From Prevotellaceae bacterium (GTDB taxonomy: Bacteria > Bacteroidota > Bacteroidia > Bacteroidales > UBA932), in contig JAITQP010000242.1 of the NCBI GenBank assembly GCA_031288885.1, forward strand, positions 1 through 9,168: 9,168 bases of DNA, written 5' to 3'. The position numbers were made by a program, and so were the translations under genes. How positions within the stretch are numbered: position 1 is the stretch's first letter; every line of letters begins with the position of its first letter. Below, piece by piece: positions 1-9,168 of the stretch. Under the pieces are notes generated by a model. The model was not told where the DNA came from and made no database searches. It saw only the letters and a list, made by a program, of their open reading frames with translations.

Positions 1-3
1 AGG

Positions 4-35
4 AAAGCCATCTACAACCTTGTATGGCTTTTTTG
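4..35 (+). terminator. Rho-independent-type terminator of a gene upstream of the window
   Basis: The 8-base arm AAAGCCAT (4-11) is matched exactly by ATGGCTTT (24-31). An inner ACA/TGT pairing (14-16 with 21-23) extends the stem past a 2-base CT bulge, leaving a 4-base loop. The 3' arm runs into six consecutive T (29-34). This is the form of an intrinsic terminator reading rightward, so it most likely ends a + strand gene lying left of the window. It also argues that the ATG at 24, inside the 3' arm, is not the start of the following gene. Confidence 0.7.
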
Positions 36-80
36 TTTAGCATCAGCCCCATTAGTAACATTAAATATCGTGATTTTTGT

Positions 81-1325
81 ATGAAACAGAGACTACTCCA
101 AAAAGGTTTGCTGGTTGCAGCATGCTCGCTGTGCGCCGTTGCGCTGCCGGCTAAGGGCAAGAAAGAGGCGGTGAGCACGGGTCAGCAAGACCGCAAGTAC
201 TGGGTTGACCTCGCGTATAGGATTTCGGAGCCTGTGCTCAGCAACATGAGCCGCGGGGAGCTGGTAAAAAATATGGAGGTCGAGCTGTCGCCCACGTGGG
301 ACGGTCGCAGCAAAACCGTAACCTACATGGAGGCTTTCGGTCGCCTAATGGCAGGCTTGGCGCCGTGGCTCGCCCTGCCCGAAGAGGACACCGAAGAGGG
401 CAAGCTGCGCAGCCAGCTCTTAGCGTGGGCGCTGAAAAGCTACGCCAACGCCGTAAACCCCGACAGCCCCGACTACCTCGAGTGGAAGCGCGAGGGGCAG
501 CCGCTTGTGGACGCCGCCTACATTGCCAACAGCTTTTTGCGCGCCCCCAAGCAGCTCTGGGAGCCGCTGGACGACGCCACCAAGCAACGCTTTATTAAGG
601 AATTCCAAGGGCTGCGGCGCGTGCAGCCCCCCTACTCCAACTGGCTGCTCTTTGGCGCAATGGTCGAAACCTTCCTCCTCTCCGTGGACGCGGACTACGA
701 CGCCTACCGCATCAGCATGGCGCTGCGGAAGATAGAGGAGTGGTACGTGGGCGACGGCTGGTACTCCGACGGGCCGCACTACGCCTTTGACTACTACAAC
801 AGCTTCGTCATCCACCCCATGTACGTGGAGATACTGGAGGTGCTGGCGAGCAAGAAAAAAATCAACACCAAAGGGTTTGAGCCTGCGCTGAAGCGGATGC
901 AGCGCTACGGCGACATTCTGGAGCGGATGATTTCTCCCGAGGGGACGTTCCCCGCGGTGGGGCGCTCCATCACCTACCGGCTGGGCGTTTTTCAGCCGCT
1001 CGCGCTGCTGGCGTGGAGGTACCGGCTGCCCGAAGCGCAAACCTACGGGCAGGTGCGCGCGGCGCTCACCGCCACCATGAGGCGCATGTTTTCGGTGGAG
1101 GGCAACTTCAACAAGTCCGGCTTCCTGCAGCTGGGCTTTGCCGGACACCAACCGGACATTTCCGACTACTACACCAACAACGGCAGCCTCTACATCACCT
1201 CGCTGGTGTTCCTGCCCCTCGGCCTACCCGCCAACCACGCGTTCTGGACGGAAGCCCCGCAAGACTGGACCTCAAAAAAGGCGTGGAGCGGACAGCCGTT
1301 CCCGCGGGATCACTCGGTGCAGTAG
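81..1325 (+). CDS. Exported DUF2264 domain-containing protein
   Basis: A 414-residue protein that I recognise as DUF2264, a family of unknown activity often found near carbohydrate-degradation genes in Bacteroidota. Residues 1-24 form a signal peptide (basic start, hydrophobic core, ALPA then KG). VAAC at 12-15 resembles a lipobox, but the hydrophobic stretch before it is too short to be convincing. Family-like blocks are EAFGRLMAGLAPWL (84-97), NWLLFGAMVETF (187-198), GDGWYSDGPHYAFDYYN (224-240), PEGTFPAVGRS (286-296) and GHQPDISDYY (355-364), followed by a NGSLY / FLPLGLP / FW tail. The many aromatic and acidic residues in helical blocks suggest an alpha/alpha-toroid like that of some polysaccharide lyases and glycosidases (inference). 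The start at 81 was chosen because it opens a normal signal peptide; an in-frame ATG at 24 lies in the preceding terminator hairpin. The next gene follows after 35 bases without a terminator, so co-transcription is likely. Catalytic residues cannot be assigned. Confidence 0.88.
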   Translation: MKQRLLQKGLLVAACSLCAVALPAKGKKEAVSTGQQDRKYWVDLAYRISEPVLSNMSRGELVKNMEVELSPTWDGRSKTVTYMEAFGRLMAGLAPWLALPEEDTEEGKLRSQLLAWALKSYANAVNPDSPDYLEWKREGQPLVDAAYIANSFLRAPKQLWEPLDDATKQRFIKEFQGLRRVQPPYSNWLLFGAMVETFLLSVDADYDAYRISMALRKIEEWYVGDGWYSDGPHYAFDYYNSFVIHPMYVEILEVLASKKKINTKGFEPALKRMQRYGDILERMISPEGTFPAVGRSITYRLGVFQPLALLAWRYRLPEAQTYGQVRAALTATMRRMFSVEGNFNKSGFLQLGFAGHQPDISDYYTNNGSLYITSLVFLPLGLPANHAFWTEAPQDWTSKKAWSGQPFPRDHSVQ

Positions 1326-1360
1326 CGCATATTTACCGGCAATAATTTAACAAAAATAAC

Positions 1361-2689
1361 ATGTACATGAAAAAATATCCGCGCCCTACCCTACTCCTCC
1401 CCTTTTTGCTTTACGGCTTGGCCGCCACCGCGCAGGCGCAGCCTGACGCGCCAAGCCTCACCGTTCCCCTTGGCGGCAACGCATACGTAACCGGCAAAAC
1501 CGGAGACGGCGGGGAGCAGGTGAGCGTTTTCTTCCGCGCTGGGCAGGCCGGCGACGTGTGCCTCGCGCTGCGCTACAGCGCTACGGAGGCGGCGAGCGTC
1601 AGCGCAACGTGCGCGGGCGCAACGTGGCAGGTGACGCTGAGCTCCGGAGCAAACGTCGTAACGCCGCTGGGCTGCGTTACGCTGGCCGACAGCGGCTACG
1701 TCCGCGTTGACCTGCAGGGGATAGCGGTGGCGGAGCTCGCAGAAAGGCACGCCCCAGCCTCACCAGCTAAAAAAAACGGCGCTGACTCGCTCAGCCTGAT
1801 TGCCACCGGAAGCGCACTCGCCGGCAAGCCAACCTGCGTAAGCGATTTCTCCTTCTACTGGGGGCGGCGCGGCCCCTCCGTTCACCTCAACTTTCCTCTT
1901 CCCAAAAACGAAACCGTAGAGTGGTTTTACAGCGAAGTAACCGTTCCCCTTGGGCAAGACCCCACCGGCAGCTACTACATGGCCAACGGATTTGGCGAGG
2001 GCTACTTTGGCATTCAGGTCAACTCCGCCACCGAGCGGCGGGTGCTGTTTTCGGTTTGGAGCCCCTTTAAAACGGACAACCCCAACGAAATTCCCGATAG
2101 CCACAAAATTAAATTACTTGCAAAGGGCGAAAACGTGCACGCCGGATCGTTTGGGGACGAGGGCTCCGGAGGGCAAAGCTACCTGATTTACCCGTGGAAA
2201 ACCGGAAACACCTACAAGTTCTTGACGCGCGTCAGGCCCGACGGCAAGGGCGCTACGGAGTACACCGCCTACCTCTACACGCCCGACGAGCAAAGGTGGC
2301 TGCTGATAGCCTCCTTTTTGCGCCCGCTAACGGATACCTACTACCAACGGGCGCACTCCTTTTTGGAGAATTTTTCGCCGCGCAACGGCTACCTGTCGCG
2401 CAGGGCAAACTACGCCAACCAGTGGGCGCGAACGGTTGACGGCAGATGGCTGTACGTTGGCTACATCGCAAAGTTCACCGCCGACGGAACCGCCCGCAAG
2501 GGGGCGCGAATGGACTACAAGGGCGGCGTGCAAAACGGCGCGTTCTTCCTCCAAAACGGCGGCTTTTTTAGCGACTACACGCCCATTGGGACGGAGCTGC
2601 ACAATCGGGAAAACAAGCCGCCAGCGCCACCTAAAATCAACTTAGACGAGCTAACGAAACTTTCTGAAACGTTAAATGGCAATCATTAG
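1361..2689 (+). CDS. Exported DUF5077 + DUF3472 protein
   Basis: A 442-residue protein. Residues 1-26 are a signal peptide (MYMKK start, long leucine core, cleavage expected at AQA|Q). The start could equally be the ATG at 1367, two codons in. Residues about 29-150 fit DUF5077, a beta-sandwich-like domain opening with VPLGGNAYVTG. Residues about 180-385 are DUF3472, with GYFGIQV (214-220), a VLFSVWSPF block, EGSGGQSY (267-274), PWKTGNTYKF (from 278), HSFLENF (332-338) and YANQW (351-355). The C-terminal 40 residues are polar, proline-rich and poorly conserved in appearance. Neither domain has an activity I can name. The beta-rich, aromatic make-up would suit a carbohydrate-binding or concanavalin-like fold (inference). 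It lies 35 bases after the DUF2264 gene, probably in the same transcript. A perfect inverted repeat covers its stop codon. Confidence 0.88.
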   Translation: MYMKKYPRPTLLLPFLLYGLAATAQAQPDAPSLTVPLGGNAYVTGKTGDGGEQVSVFFRAGQAGDVCLALRYSATEAASVSATCAGATWQVTLSSGANVVTPLGCVTLADSGYVRVDLQGIAVAELAERHAPASPAKKNGADSLSLIATGSALAGKPTCVSDFSFYWGRRGPSVHLNFPLPKNETVEWFYSEVTVPLGQDPTGSYYMANGFGEGYFGIQVNSATERRVLFSVWSPFKTDNPNEIPDSHKIKLLAKGENVHAGSFGDEGSGGQSYLIYPWKTGNTYKFLTRVRPDGKGATEYTAYLYTPDEQRWLLIASFLRPLTDTYYQRAHSFLENFSPRNGYLSRRANYANQWARTVDGRWLYVGYIAKFTADGTARKGARMDYKGGVQNGAFFLQNGGFFSDYTPIGTELHNRENKPPAPPKINLDELTKLSETLNGNH

Positions 2690-2702
2690 CTAACCATTTA
2701 AC
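2671..2702. repeat. Perfect 9-base inverted repeat over the DUF3472 stop codon
   Basis: GTTAAATGG (2671-2679) is repeated in exact reverse complement as CCATTTAAC (2694-2702), separated by 14 bases that contain the TAG stop (2687-2689) and the palindrome TTAGCTAA (2686-2693). The stem is AT-rich and no T tract follows on either strand, so it is a poor intrinsic terminator. It could be a weak terminator, an mRNA 3'-end stabilizing hairpin, or an operator for the GH2 promoter about 30 bases downstream. Its presence is seen directly; its role is unknown. Confidence 0.5.
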
Positions 2703-2715
2703 AAAGGAATGGAGG

Positions 2716-2742
2716 TTGGTAGAACATTCTTTACTACATTTG
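2716..2742 (+). promoter_or_regulatory. Candidate Bacteroidota promoter for the GH2 gene
   Basis: TACATTTG (2735-2742) matches the Bacteroidota primary-sigma -7 element TAnnTTTG exactly. A TTG (2716-2718) lies upstream, but the 16-base spacing is shorter than the roughly 20 expected for the -33 element, so only the -7 half is strong. Transcription would begin near 2748-2750, giving a leader of about 35 bases to the start at 2784. The same octamer also occurs by chance inside the GH2 coding sequence at 3342-3349, so the motif alone is not proof; its place in an AT-rich gap ahead of a gene supports it. Confidence 0.45.
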
Positions 2743-2759
2743 CGAACTGTTTTCCCTAA

Positions 2760-5975
<3,216 letters not shown>

Positions 5976-5986
5976 ATGTCGGGGCT

Positions 5987-6028
5987 CAAATTTCAAATTC
6001 AAATTCAAATTCAAATTTCAATTTCAAA
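5987..6028. repeat. CAAATT hexamer tandem repeat upstream of the GH20 gene
   Basis: Six consecutive units beginning at 5987, 5994, 6000, 6006, 6012 and 6019 read CAAATTT, CAAATT (three times), CAAATTT and CAATTT, followed by CAAAC. The tract fills most of the 75-base gap between the GH2 stop and the GH20 start and ends about 22 bases before the ATG. It has no C/G-containing dyad, so it should be unstructured as RNA. Such short repeats can change copy number by slipped-strand replication. A function is not evident. Confidence 0.85.
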
Positions 6029-6050
6029 CTAATTAAAACATTCAAAGATT

Positions 6051-7712
6051 ATGGTAAAGAAAATTTCATTGTTGGGATGCGCTGCGCTTTTTGCAGCAAA
6101 CATGCAGGCTCAAAGCCCAAGCACGCTAAACCTCATTCCGCTGCCGGAAAAATGCACGGTGCAGGCGGGCGCGTTTACTATCAACCCCCAAACAAAAATT
6201 GTGCTGAGCGCCAACACCGCGCAAATGCAGCACGCAGTGGCAAGGCTGAACGAGCAGCTGAGCTCCGCCGCCGGATTTTCCCTCGCGGTGGTAGAGCGCG
6301 GAGCGGGCGACAACGCGCTCACGTGCACGCTCAACCCAAAGCTGAAAAGCGACGAGGCGTACAAGCTTTCGGTGAAGAAAAACAGCGTGCAGGTAGAGGC
6401 AAAAACCCCGCGCGGAATATTTTACGCCATGCAAACCATTCGGCAGCTGTTGCCCCCCCAAATCGAAAGCAAGCAGCCGGCAACCGGCGTGAAGTGGGCT
6501 ATCCCCTGCGTTGAGATAGAGGACGCCCCCCGCTACGGCTACCGCGGGCTGCACCTCGACGTGGGGCGCCACTTCATGAGCAAAAACGAGGTGATGCAGT
6601 ACATCGACCTGCTGGCGTACCACAAGATGAACACGTTCCACTGGCACCTGACGGAAGACCAAGGCTGGCGCATCGAAATCAAGAAATACCCGAAGCTGAC
6701 GGAGGTGGGCGGATACCGCAACCGCACGCTGAAGGGCGCCTACGTTGCCGCCGAAAAGCGGCAGTGGGATAACACCCGCTACGGCGGCTTCTACACGCAG
6801 GAGGACGTGAAGGAGGTGCTCGCCTACGCCGAAAAACGCTTCGTTACGGTCATCCCCGAGGTGGAGCTGCCCGGGCACGCCGTTGCCGCGCTGACGGCCT
6901 ACCCTCAATACTCCTGCACCGGCGGCCCGTTTGAGGTGGAAGGCCTGTGGGGCGTGCACAACGATATCTTTTGCCCAAAGGAAGAAACGTTCACGTTTCT
7001 GGAGGATATTTTGGCGGAAATTGCCGACCTGTTCCCCTCCGAGTACATCCACATTGGCGGCGACGAAGCCCCCAAAACGCGCTGGTCGCGCTGCCACGCC
7101 TGCCAAGAGCGCATAAAAAAGGAGGGGCTGAAGGACGAGCACGAGCTGCAAGCCTACTTCATTAAGCGAGTTGAAAAATTCCTTGCCGGCAAGGGAAAGA
7201 AAATCATCGGCTGGGACGAAATTCTGGAGGGCGGCATCACGCCAAGCGCAACCGTCATGTACTGGCGCGCGTGGGGAGGCGACAGCTCCATCGTGAGCGC
7301 CATTCGCCGCGGTCACAACGTGATTATGACGCCCAACTCGCACGCCTACCTCGACTACTATCAGGCAAACCCCAAAACGGAGCCTCACGCCATTGGCGGC
7401 TACCTGCCGTTATGGCGCGTGTACTCCTTTGAGCCTACGCCCGCCAGCCTAACGCCGGACGAGGCCACGCGCGTGCTGGGATTTCAGGGCAACGTGTGGA
7501 CGGAGTACATGCCCAACTTTGAGCGCGTAATCTACATGGCCTACCCGCGCGCGGCGGCTATCGCCGAAATCGGATGGATATCCAAGGGAAAGCGAGACTA
7601 CGACAGCTTCCAAGAGCGCCTTATCCAGCTAATGACGCGCTACGACATCATGGGCATCCGCTGCAACCGCACCTTCTTATCCGAAGGGAGAAGTGAGAAA
7701 AAGGAGAAATAA
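6051..7712 (+). CDS. Secreted GH20 beta-N-acetylhexosaminidase
   Basis: An exo-enzyme removing terminal beta-linked GlcNAc or GalNAc through substrate-assisted catalysis. It has 553 residues: a signal peptide (1-20, MQA|QS), the GH20b N-terminal alpha/beta domain (about 24-155), and the GH20 TIM barrel (about 160-510). The catalytic pair is Asp338-Glu339 in HIGGDEAP. Other family residues visible are Arg173 in DVGRHF (substrate binding), the HWHLTEDQGWR block (197-207), PEVELPGHA, Trp388 in GWDEIL, the YWRAW block near 404, and Trp483 and Glu485 in NVWTEY. No C-terminal binding module follows the barrel; the protein ends in a short charged tail (SEGRSEKKEK) encoded by a purine-rich tract. It begins 75 bases after the GH2 stop with no terminator or recognizable promoter between, so it is likely co-transcribed with GH2. 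The choice between GlcNAc and GalNAc is open, as most GH20 enzymes accept both. Confidence 0.95.
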   Translation: MVKKISLLGCAALFAANMQAQSPSTLNLIPLPEKCTVQAGAFTINPQTKIVLSANTAQMQHAVARLNEQLSSAAGFSLAVVERGAGDNALTCTLNPKLKSDEAYKLSVKKNSVQVEAKTPRGIFYAMQTIRQLLPPQIESKQPATGVKWAIPCVEIEDAPRYGYRGLHLDVGRHFMSKNEVMQYIDLLAYHKMNTFHWHLTEDQGWRIEIKKYPKLTEVGGYRNRTLKGAYVAAEKRQWDNTRYGGFYTQEDVKEVLAYAEKRFVTVIPEVELPGHAVAALTAYPQYSCTGGPFEVEGLWGVHNDIFCPKEETFTFLEDILAEIADLFPSEYIHIGGDEAPKTRWSRCHACQERIKKEGLKDEHELQAYFIKRVEKFLAGKGKKIIGWDEILEGGITPSATVMYWRAWGGDSSIVSAIRRGHNVIMTPNSHAYLDYYQANPKTEPHAIGGYLPLWRVYSFEPTPASLTPDEATRVLGFQGNVWTEYMPNFERVIYMAYPRAAAIAEIGWISKGKRDYDSFQERLIQLMTRYDIMGIRCNRTFLSEGRSEKKEK

Positions 7713-7762
7713 TTTAGCTTCCATAAACAATAAACAACCACTTTTAAAATTACAAGCAAACC

Positions 7763-9168
7763 ATGAAACGTACAAAAGTTACTGCAATTGCGCTGTGCCT
7801 GTCGCTTACGGGCGCAATGTTCACCTTTTCCTGCCAAAAGGGTAGCGTCATCACGGTGGCAGAGCCTGCGCGCCCTGCCGGACAAACCGACGCGCTCCAG
7901 CTGACCTGCGACCCGATACCCACCGTGCGCGTTGGGTTCATCGGGCTGGGCATGAGAGGCCCGGGCGCCGTTAACCGCTTCACCTACATCGAAGGGGTGG
8001 AGGTAAAGGCCATCTGCGATTTGGAGCAGTACAACCTCGACAGAGTGCAGGAAAACCTCGCCCTCCGCCAACTCCCCAAGGCCGACGAGTACATCGGCGA
8101 AGATGCGTGGAAGCAAGTATGCGAGCGGGACGACATTGACCTCATCTACATCTGCACCCACTGGAAGCTGCACACGCCCATCGCGGTTTACGCCATGGAG
8201 CACGGAAAGCACGTCGCCATCGAGGTGCCCGCCGCGCGCACCCTCAACGAGTGCTGGCAGCTGGTCAACACCGCCGAAAAAACCCGCAGGCACTGCATGC
8301 AGCTCGAAAACTGCTGCTACGATTTCTTCGAAATGGCTACGCTGAACATGGCGCAGCAGGGCGTGCTGGGAGAAATTGTGCACGTTGAGGGCGCCTACAT
8401 CCACGACCTGCGCGACCTCAACTTCAACGAGCGCCTCAGCTCCTCCGAATCGTTCCAGCCGGGGGCAGGAAAGGCCGGCGCGGAGGAAAAGGTAAAGCGC
8501 CCGGGGCTGAAAGGATACTGGGACTACTGGCGGCTGAAGGAAAACACCGAGGGCAACGGCAACCTGTACCCCACGCACGGCTTAGGCCCCATTTGCCAAA
8601 TCCTGAACATCCACCGCGGCGACAAGATGGACTACCTCGTTTCCCTCTCCTCCAACCAGTTCAACATGACCGCCTACGCCAAGGAGCGCTTTGGCGAGGA
8701 CTCGGAGCAGGCAAAAACCACCTACAAGCAGGGCGACATGAACACCACGCTGGTAAAAACCGCCAAGGGTAAATCCATCCTGATACAGCACGACGTTGCC
8801 AGCCCTCGCCCCTACAGCCGCATTCACATGGTGTCGGGCACGAAAGGCTTTGCGCAGAAGTACCCGAGGCGCGCCATTGCCCTTGAGCCACACGCCCACG
8901 GCGCCCTAAGCCCCGAAAAAATGGACAGCGTGCTCAAGGTTTACGAGCACCCCATTGTGCAGGAGGTGGGCGAATTTGCAAAAACGGTGGGCGGACATGG
9001 CGGCATGGACTTCATCATGGACTACCGCTTGGTGCACTGCCTGCGCAACGGCTTGCCGCTGGATCAGGACGTGTACGACGCAGCGGAGTGGTCGGCCATC
9101 ACGGAGCTATCCAAGATTTCCGTTGCCAACAGCTCCGCGCCGGTCAAAGTTCCGGACTTCACCAGAGG
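7763..9168 (+). CDS. GH109-type alpha-N-acetylgalactosaminidase (Gfo/Idh/MocA fold), 3' end cut by window edge
   Basis: The frame is open from 7763 to the window end: 468 codons plus two bases, ending ...VPDFTR. Family length suggests only a few residues are missing. GH109 enzymes remove terminal alpha-GalNAc using tightly bound NAD+ in an oxidation-elimination cycle. Seen here: an N-terminal export signal (1 to about 24), a roughly 30-residue linker, and a Rossmann nucleotide-binding motif GLGMRG (61-66) after VGFI. These are followed by CTHWKLHTP (from 131), HGKHVAIEVP, Glu182 in QLENCCY, the YIHDLRDLNF block, and YPTHGLGP with Tyr269 and His272, the positions that match the active-site Tyr-x-x-His of characterized GH109 enzymes. 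Cys24 in FTFSC could be a lipidation site, but Thr at -3 and Phe at -2 make a weak lipobox. It follows the GH20 gene by 50 bases without a terminator. The alternative is an uncharacterized oxidoreductase of the same superfamily; the YPTH motif and export signal favour GH109. Confidence 0.88.
   Translation, partial: MKRTKVTAIALCLSLTGAMFTFSCQKGSVITVAEPARPAGQTDALQLTCDPIPTVRVGFIGLGMRGPGAVNRFTYIEGVEVKAICDLEQYNLDRVQENLALRQLPKADEYIGEDAWKQVCERDDIDLIYICTHWKLHTPIAVYAMEHGKHVAIEVPAARTLNECWQLVNTAEKTRRHCMQLENCCYDFFEMATLNMAQQGVLGEIVHVEGAYIHDLRDLNFNERLSSSESFQPGAGKAGAEEKVKRPGLKGYWDYWRLKENTEGNGNLYPTHGLGPICQILNIHRGDKMDYLVSLSSNQFNMTAYAKERFGEDSEQAKTTYKQGDMNTTLVKTAKGKSILIQHDVASPRPYSRIHMVSGTKGFAQKYPRRAIALEPHAHGALSPEKMDSVLKVYEHPIVQEVGEFAKTVGGHGGMDFIMDYRLVHCLRNGLPLDQDVYDAAEWSAITELSKISVANSSAPVKVPDFTR

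Noticed and set aside
24..80. In-frame ATG at 24 extending the DUF2264 protein by 19 residues
   Set aside because: The ATG lies in the 3' arm of a terminator-like hairpin, and the extension would bury the clear signal peptide that begins at 81.
420..1151. 243-codon minus-strand open frame inside the DUF2264 gene
   Set aside because: Same shadow effect; the + strand frame has the conserved DUF2264 blocks and a signal peptide.
6062..6080. Possible lipobox LLGC near the GH20 N-terminus (Cys10)
   Set aside because: Only about five hydrophobic residues precede the cysteine; the later MQA|QS cleavage site fits a normal signal peptide better.
6126..7388. 420-codon open frame on the minus strand inside the GH20 gene
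   Set aside because: It lies antisense to a gene with intact catalytic motifs. Its product is rich in Val, Ala, His and Arg with no recognizable domain, as expected from the complement of GC-biased codons.
7713..7762. Gap between the GH20 and GH109 genes checked for terminator or promoter
   Set aside because: AT-rich with no hairpin plus T tract and no TAnnTTTG, so nothing beyond a leader sequence can be supported.
7640..8578. 312-codon minus-strand open frame across the GH20/GH109 junction
   Set aside because: Low-complexity Val/Ala/Gly/Leu-rich product antisense to two well-supported genes; no family resemblance seen.

Overview
The window is a stretch of a GC-rich Bacteroidota genome, probably Bacteroidales. 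The protein families and their architecture point there: LacZ-type GH2 with a DUF4981 domain, GH20, GH109, DUF2264, and DUF5077+DUF3472. So do the signal peptides, most of which end in an A-Q junction (AQA|Q, AYA|Q, MQA|Q), the absence of Shine-Dalgarno sequences, the A-rich leaders before start codons, and one match to the Bacteroidota -7 promoter element TAnnTTTG. Coding regions are strongly GC-biased at third positions, while gaps and gene starts are AT-rich. Genus and species cannot be read from the sequence.

All five genes lie on the + strand and all encode exported proteins. From left to right: a terminator-like hairpin (4-34) that probably closes a gene outside the window; a DUF2264 protein (81-1325); a DUF5077+DUF3472 protein (1361-2689); a gap holding a perfect inverted repeat over the DUF3472 stop codon and a candidate promoter; a secreted LacZ-like GH2 beta-galactosidase (2784-5975); a gap made largely of a short CAAATT tandem repeat; a GH20 beta-N-acetylhexosaminidase (6051-7712); and a GH109-type NAD-dependent alpha-N-acetylgalactosaminidase cut by the right edge (7763 onward). 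Gaps between genes are about 35-95 bases and there are no genes on the minus strand.

The layout suggests two transcription units: DUF2264-DUF3472, and GH2-GH20-GH109. The second encodes exo-acting enzymes that could remove beta-galactose, beta-GlcNAc/GalNAc and alpha-GalNAc. That set fits trimming of host-type glycans such as mucin O-glycans or blood-group-A structures (inference). No SusC/SusD pair, sulfatase, fucosidase, sialidase or regulator is visible, so this is at most part of a polysaccharide utilization locus. The two DUF proteins have no function established from this sequence; their position suggests glycan-related roles.

I see no clearly new system. The points most worth a second look are the two uncharacterized DUF proteins beside the glycosidases, the hexamer repeat before the GH20 gene, and the inverted repeat plus promoter between the two units.
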